From positions 39,593,136 through 39,657,135 of the forward strand of contig CM057151.1 in the NCBI GenBank assembly GCA_029962745.1: a stretch of 64,000 nt of DNA, in the 5' to 3' direction. Position numbers and translations under genes: made by a program. Below are positions 60,501 through 64,000 of the stretch, piece after piece (position 1 is the first letter of the stretch; the number at the start of each line of letters is the position of its first letter). The notes under the pieces are model-generated. The model had not been told where the DNA came from, did no database searches, and saw nothing but the letters and a program-made list of their open reading frames with translations. This stretch comes from Echinometra lucunter. Taxonomy: Eukaryota; Echinodermata; Echinoidea; Camarodonta; Echinometridae.

Positions 60501-63500
60501 TAATAAGTTTCTGTAACTGTGGAAAGGATTTTAAATGTGACAAATATTTGAGTTATAGGTGCCTGTAATTTTGTAAAACTCATCACAAGGAGAATGGGGG
60601 AGGGATTGTTCACTCCACATATAATTTCTTTTTGGCCAAATCTTGCCACAAATGTAACTCAGGAATAATTTTCTATCACTTCCTGTAAAATGTAAAACAG
60701 TACTTCAAGAATGATGGGTTCAGGAAACAATGACTGAAAATCTACAAGTGAATACAAACTACATGATTCAATATGTGCATGGAAGCTACGCACTTTATAT
60801 CTAAGTTGCGTTTCTACTGAAATATTAGGACCAGCAACAATGATGACTATGTACTTACCGTATATGCATGTTAGTCTGATAGAATACAAATAAATGCAGA
60901 AGGCAATGGTTTTAAAGAATAGAAGTTGGTTAGTAGCATAGATATAATTAAGAGTAATGAAAAACGAACCAGTTAACAGTATTAAACTAAAAGGTGAAAA
61001 TGTGAGCCCAACAGAAGATTTTGTTTTTGGGAGGGGTCGTGGGGAAAGTAATAAAAGTGATACTGATTTGTGAGATTCAGATTTTGAAAATCATACATAA
61101 ATTCAACAACAAATTGAAATCAATAATACATCTTCAAAACAAAAAAGTCACATACCATATATCAGTTCTTGTTTGATGTGAAACTCTGGCAACAAATCGA
61201 GGGTCTAGTGCAACAAAGGGCTATCTGCATTTTTGGCAATTTTGATAAATAAGATTTGTTGCACTGACACACTGCAGTTTACAGCAGATATCCATATCTA
61301 TTTTGGGTGATACCCAGCTGTAGCAAAGTTTGCTGTAGAAACCATTGTTACCGATGAGTTCCTGGTCTCTACTGGATCATTTTAATTTCGAAATCTCATT
61401 CAAATAAAAAATGCAGATAGCCCTTTGTTGCACTAAACCCTCGAAATGTAGAATTTGCAAGTACAGTGTAAGTGTACACATGTAATTACTATTTTACACT
61501 GTTGTTCTTTTTTTCCATGCAAATTAGCCCTGTATGAAAATAATTCACTGTTTGTCATTACCATACTTTTCTTTGGAATCATAAAAAGGCTCACAAAGTT
61601 GTGTTACACCATATTTTATGAAGAACTGCATGTAGTATGGATCTATAGAAATGCAGTTACAATGTAAAAGCAACCATGCAAAATAAAAAAAAGCTAACTA
61701 CTAGAAGAATGGTCAGGATGAAATCTGAAGAAAAAAACAAGCCACCACAATACCACAAAAAAATGATCCACAGGGGCCAACTGAACTGAAATTTGATAAG
61801 GGAATTTCAATATGACTGGCCCTCGCAAACTATCAACATGCCCTCAGATAAAAAATCGACTTGCCCTTAAGGCAAAAGCCAAAGGGAAGCCAAAGGGAAA
61901 ACTGCCTAAACCCCCAAAGGTCGGTCCGCCCCTGCATGTTAGTATTATTTAGGAGAGAGTCGTTCATCATGCTAGTTGAAGAAATAAAAACTAAAACTTA
62001 AAACTTAAATGTATTAACACTAACACTGATGTCCTATTCCTATGTTAAATTCCATATCTCTTTGGTAAATGCAGATTTGATCAATATAAAGATATTTCAA
62101 GCTATCTGTCAAATAAAGTACTGTCCCTCTACTTTTTGGAGGTTTGCAAAAATACAAATATGTCAAGGTTTTAAATATCCATGAGTTAGGTTTATCTATA
62201 AATAACATTAATAAAGCATAGATAAATATTTATCCTACTGATTCAACATGGTCATATTGATATCATTAACTGATAATACTGATATGATATGATTAATTCA
62301 GCACACAAATATTTACAAACTTCAGCTGATATAACGGCATGAAGCAAATCTATGGTTAGGGGACCAGCACCTCTGAATACTTTCAATTAAAGCACTGAGC
62401 AATACTGTGAAAAGAGCTGTCAAAGAATTACAATTTAGTTGTTAGAATATCAGCAGGTTGATAAAGCTGATTAGGGTTGTCATGTGGATCATCTACAGGT
62501 AGAGAAGAGGATTCTTTGGGTTGTTCTAGAGTGGTTGGCTCTGGTTTGGATTGGTCACTGGGAGATGAGATGGTGTCAGTATTGGTGTCAGGAGTGGGAT
62601 TAGTGGAAGGATTAGCTGTGGGACTAGTGTTGGATGATGGTGGTAAACCTTGAGGAGGAGGAGGGGGAGTGGGTGGGGCAGGGTGTACAGTAGGGGGTTT
62701 CTTATCTGCAAAATCAGCAGGAGGGGGAGGCAGTGATGCTTCTACACATGGAGGGGGTGTACCTGAAGCAACGGAAGTTGCTTCAGGTGCCCTAGCAAAC
62801 CTGGGTGAAACACCCTGTCTGGATGTAGGAGGGGTGGCTGCCCGAGGAGGCGTGCCCATCCCTGGGGGAGTGGCACCTCGACTTGGGGGAGAATTTGTCC
62901 GGAATGTGCCATGAGAGTACATGCGGGCCATTCGCGGGGAGTGGGAGGGGCTTGAGCTCACCCTTTTCCGTAGCGTCTCATTCTGCTGCTGTTGCTCCTG
63001 GGTCTTGCCAGCATTAGCCAAAAACTTCTGATATGCAAGGTCAAAGGCTTGGCCGACTGTCAGCGTTATTTCCTCTGCCTGTCCATGAAAAAAAAAAAAA
63101 AATCCCATCACATATCAATTACATGCTAACCAAGATTCAATTACACACTAATAACGTGTGATGCAAAAACACTCCAGTGAATTCAGTCTCCCATGTACTA
63201 GTAAATCTTTAATGATCTGAATTTCCTCAGCATATTTAATTGTTCTGTAAAACAAGTAGCACTGCCCCAATTTTTGATTGTTTGCAGACCCTTCATGAAG
63301 ATACAGACAAAATAAGCTCTATGAACTCATGTAAGAAAGAATATACTGTATACACGTATTTGCGGAATCATGTCTTACATTTTTGTCACTTTCCATGACA
63401 TGGCACATGTTTTTGTTTTCCTTGATATCCTTGGCGATGAAGGCACATATCTTCTTGTCTGACTTGTCATCAGCACAGTAGGAAATGTGATGCAATGGAT

Positions 63501-63516
63501 ACTCGAACTGTTTCTC
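44542..63516 (-). CDS. GULP1: GULP1/CED-6-type PTB-domain engulfment adaptor, partial (5' exons outside window)
   Basis: Exons in transcript order: 63379-63516, 62962-63078, 50317-50424, 47850-48216, 47238-47297, 45317-45394, 44542-44699; junctions are GT-AG with compatible phases, 342 codons. The family couples phagocytic receptors (CED-1/MEGF10, LRP1, stabilins) to engulfment through a PTB domain (established). Visible: the second half of the PTB domain (PLHHISYCADDKSDKKICAF, then AEEITLTVGQAFDLAYQKFL), a heptad coiled coil (VDELEEENQKLKQRINELE), and a Pro/Ser-rich tail with FDDAF (an FxDxF match) and NPF. The PTB N-terminus lies beyond 64000. The last exon either splices on (TCA|GTAAGA) or reads through to VR and TAA at 44533-44535, with AATAAA signals at 44224-44240. 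The tail is longer and more Pro-rich than in vertebrate GULP1. Confidence 0.88.
45560..45955 (+). pseudogene. 3' end of a non-LTR retrotransposon
   Basis: The plus strand encodes CYQHSLYPQTIPEWNLLDEEI followed by NLPDVKTFKANL, matching the common C-terminus of CR1/Jockey-type ORF2 proteins (SFFPRTI..WN.LP..V..A.S...FK..L). It then has a stop, a 3' UTR-like stretch with CTACGTAAGCGATGACCAG, and a tail of ACAGATACAG repeats. It is a 5'-truncated copy, antisense to GULP1 within an intron. Confidence 0.65.
46001..46256. mobile_element. 256-bp palindromic MITE (uninterrupted copy)
   Basis: It runs from CACTATGAACATGATGGAC to CATGTTCATAGTG, with AAA on both sides. The arms match each other for about 75-120 bp. 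It is the same family as 34566-35155 but lacks the nested insertion. Confidence 0.85.
49944..50014. mobile_element. 71-bp TTAA-flanked element
   Basis: TTAA at 49940-49943 and 50015-50018 encloses CCCATTGATTACTGAATTCT through CAGCAGCCAAGGGG. It lies in a GULP1 intron. Confidence 0.6.
50751..50898. mobile_element. 148-bp hairpin MITE
   Basis: GGGCCCCGTTTCATAAAACT and its inverse bound arms of about 45 bp (AACTTGTTATCA and inverse). It is similar in design to 21939, 19890 and 58853. It lies in the large GULP1 intron. Confidence 0.85.
50930..51365. repeat. GC-rich block with recurring GTGTTTAT motif
   Basis: Three spaced repeats of GTCGTGTTTATCG or GTTGTGTTTATTG, each followed by CGA.CTTGAG-like sequence, stand out from the AT-rich intron. 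It may be an old repeat element; no coding frame is visible. Confidence 0.4.
52545..53560. repeat. polypurine minisatellite, 45-bp unit
   Basis: About 1 kb of the plus strand is nearly all purine. From about 52870 to 53520 it is a tandem array of a 45-bp unit (AAAGAAGGTGGGGAAAGAGG through GGGAGGAAATGGAGAGGT), roughly 15 copies with single-base indels. Because 45 is a multiple of three, both strands show long repetitive open frames that are artefacts. It lies in the 12.5-kb GULP1 intron. Confidence 0.95.
54185..54770. repeat. GA-rich array with (AG)n cores
   Basis: Three related blocks each hold CAACAATAG.TTCAGAGAGAG, an (AG)n run and AAAGCTAAAGT.TATGA, so the unit is about 125 bp (near 54.34, 54.46 and 54.60 kb), embedded in more GA-rich sequence. 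Confidence 0.8.
56021..56760. mobile_element. possible TIR element, about 740 bp
   Basis: AGGGCAATTCCACG near 56023 and its inverse CGTGGAATTGCCC at 56745-56757 are terminal inverted repeats. CGTGGAATTGCCC also occurs alone near 27468, a likely fragment. Confidence 0.5.
57014..57201. mobile_element. hairpin MITE, about 180 bp
   Basis: CACTAATGGGGTGTTGCAAG and its inverse bound arms of about 50 bp (AAGTTGCATTCGATTGCAA and near-inverse). Confidence 0.8.
58350..58618 (+). mobile_element. tRNA-derived SINE (copy 2)
   Basis: The A-box-like TGGTATAGTGG and B-box-like GGTTCAAATCC are about 40 bp apart. The head is followed by a 200-bp body and an ATTATTATTATT tail. It is in the GULP1 intron, antisense to the gene. 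Confidence 0.8.
58853..58995. mobile_element. 143-bp hairpin MITE
   Basis: GGCCCTCTTGCATAAAAAAT and the inverse of its right end (GGCCCTCTCGCATAAAAGTT) form the arms. It is flanked by poly-A runs. Confidence 0.75.
61198..61443. mobile_element. 246-bp MITE with 37-bp TIRs
   Basis: The arms CGAGGGTCTAGTGCAACAAA... match their inverse with a single difference in 37. AAAT is duplicated at 61194-61197 and 61444-61447. It is in the GULP1 intron. Confidence 0.8.
62428..63078 (-). CDS. GULP1: GULP1 alternative terminal exon with Pro-rich tail
   Basis: If the donor after ETLRKR (GTGAGC at 62961-62956) is not used, the PTB frame stays open for 178 more codons and ends PADILTTKL-stop. The added tail is rich in Pro, Ser and Thr: SPSHSPRM, GATPPGMGTPPRAATPP, PPTPPPPPQGLPP, then an acidic Ser/Thr/Pro end. 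Such length and bias are unlikely for untranslated intron. The product would keep the PTB domain but lose the coiled coil and the FxDxF and NPF motifs. I saw no canonical AATAAA within about 400 bp downstream, so the 3' end of such a transcript is unresolved. Confidence 0.6.
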   Translation of the reverse strand, partial: AEEITLTVGQAFDLAYQKFLANAGKTQEQQQQNETLRKRVSSSPSHSPRMARMYSHGTFRTNSPPSRGATPPGMGTPPRAATPPTSRQGVSPRFARAPEATSVASGTPPPCVEASLPPPPADFADKKPPTVHPAPPTPPPPPQGLPPSSNTSPTANPSTNPTPDTNTDTISSPSDQSKPEPTTLEQPKESSSLPVDDPHDNPNQLYQPADILTTKL

Positions 63517-63640
63517 CTAAAAGGGCAATTGAAAGAGGAGATAAATATTTAATGTCACAGAAAGTAAGGGCCCCTACCATACATGTATCTAAATAGAAAC
63601 CAAAAACTTGAAGTTGTCATTGCAAAGGCTTGACGCTGTG

Positions 63641-63849
63641 ACCAGAGTTCACAAGAGAGGTTTTAAAACACCCCATGGTTTAAACTCCCTCCTGGGTTTT
63701 TAAAGTCCCCATGCGCACAGAATCCAGTCCAATTATCTGTAAAGCGTGCACATGGCCAATAGGAGCCTACATGTATTTACTCTTACATGTAGTATGCTTA
63801 TAGAGGATTAAACCTCTCCATGGTTTAAACCTCTTTTGTGAATTCTGGC
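63641..63849. mobile_element. hairpin MITE, about 210 bp
   Basis: ACCAGAGTTCACAAGAGAGG and the inverse of CCTCTTTTGTGAATTCTGG form the ends, and CCATGGTTTAAAC recurs inside both arms. It lies in the GULP1 intron upstream of the first visible exon. Confidence 0.7.
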
Positions 63850-64000
63850 CAATATGTCCGAGATACATGTACATGGGTGCCTAAATCTTATTCAAGACCC
63901 CAAAAGTCTAAAAGATTCGACAATGGGCTCCAGCATAAAGTCCTTAAAATCTCAATCCATTAACTAAAGAAAAAAAATTTAGTCCTCATCAGCTGAAAAA

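Overview
The window is eukaryotic nuclear DNA from an intron-rich animal. It has GT-AG introns of about 0.3 to 12.5 kb, no bacterial gene signals, abundant short inverted-repeat transposons, tRNA-derived SINEs, long poly-G/poly-C runs and frequent TACATGTA-type motifs. The proteins are clear animal orthologues. The repeat landscape looks most like a marine invertebrate deuterostome such as a sea urchin, but that assignment is inference and was not tested.

From left to right: (1) 1-5.7 kb holds a possible last exon (about 408-489) and long 3' UTR of an unidentified plus-strand gene. (2) 7.6-20.6 kb holds a complete plus-strand gene of eight coding exons for IGBP1/alpha4 (TAP42 family), the PP2A catalytic-subunit chaperone, 356 residues. 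(3) 26.28-35.63 kb holds a minus-strand gene for mitochondrial 3-hydroxyisobutyrate dehydrogenase (HIBADH, valine catabolism). It converges with IGBP1, and only its first splice junction is uncertain. (4) 44.5-63.5 kb, running off the right edge, holds seven minus-strand coding exons of a GULP1/CED-6 engulfment adaptor: the end of its PTB domain, a coiled coil, and a Pro/Ser-rich tail with candidate AP-2 (FxDxF) and EH-domain (NPF) motifs. The three genes have unrelated jobs, so this is a neighbourhood and not an operon.

Introns and spacers are full of mobile DNA: a Penelope-like reverse-transcriptase relic, a hAT-type transposase relic, a non-LTR retrotransposon 3' end, two SINEs, a pogo-like element, a TA-flanked 806-bp element, many TTAA-flanked short elements, and several hairpin MITEs. 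Two nested insertions are supported by empty sites elsewhere in the window.

The observations most worth checking are: a hAT-like element in IGBP1 intron 1 that carries an identical 116-bp copy of IGBP1 exon 1; an in-frame 178-codon Pro-rich read-through tail after the GULP1 PTB exon, which predicts a second protein isoform without the coiled coil; a possible alternative HIBADH first exon that would remove the mitochondrial leader; and a family of TTAA-flanked mini-elements, two of which abut on one shared TTAA.
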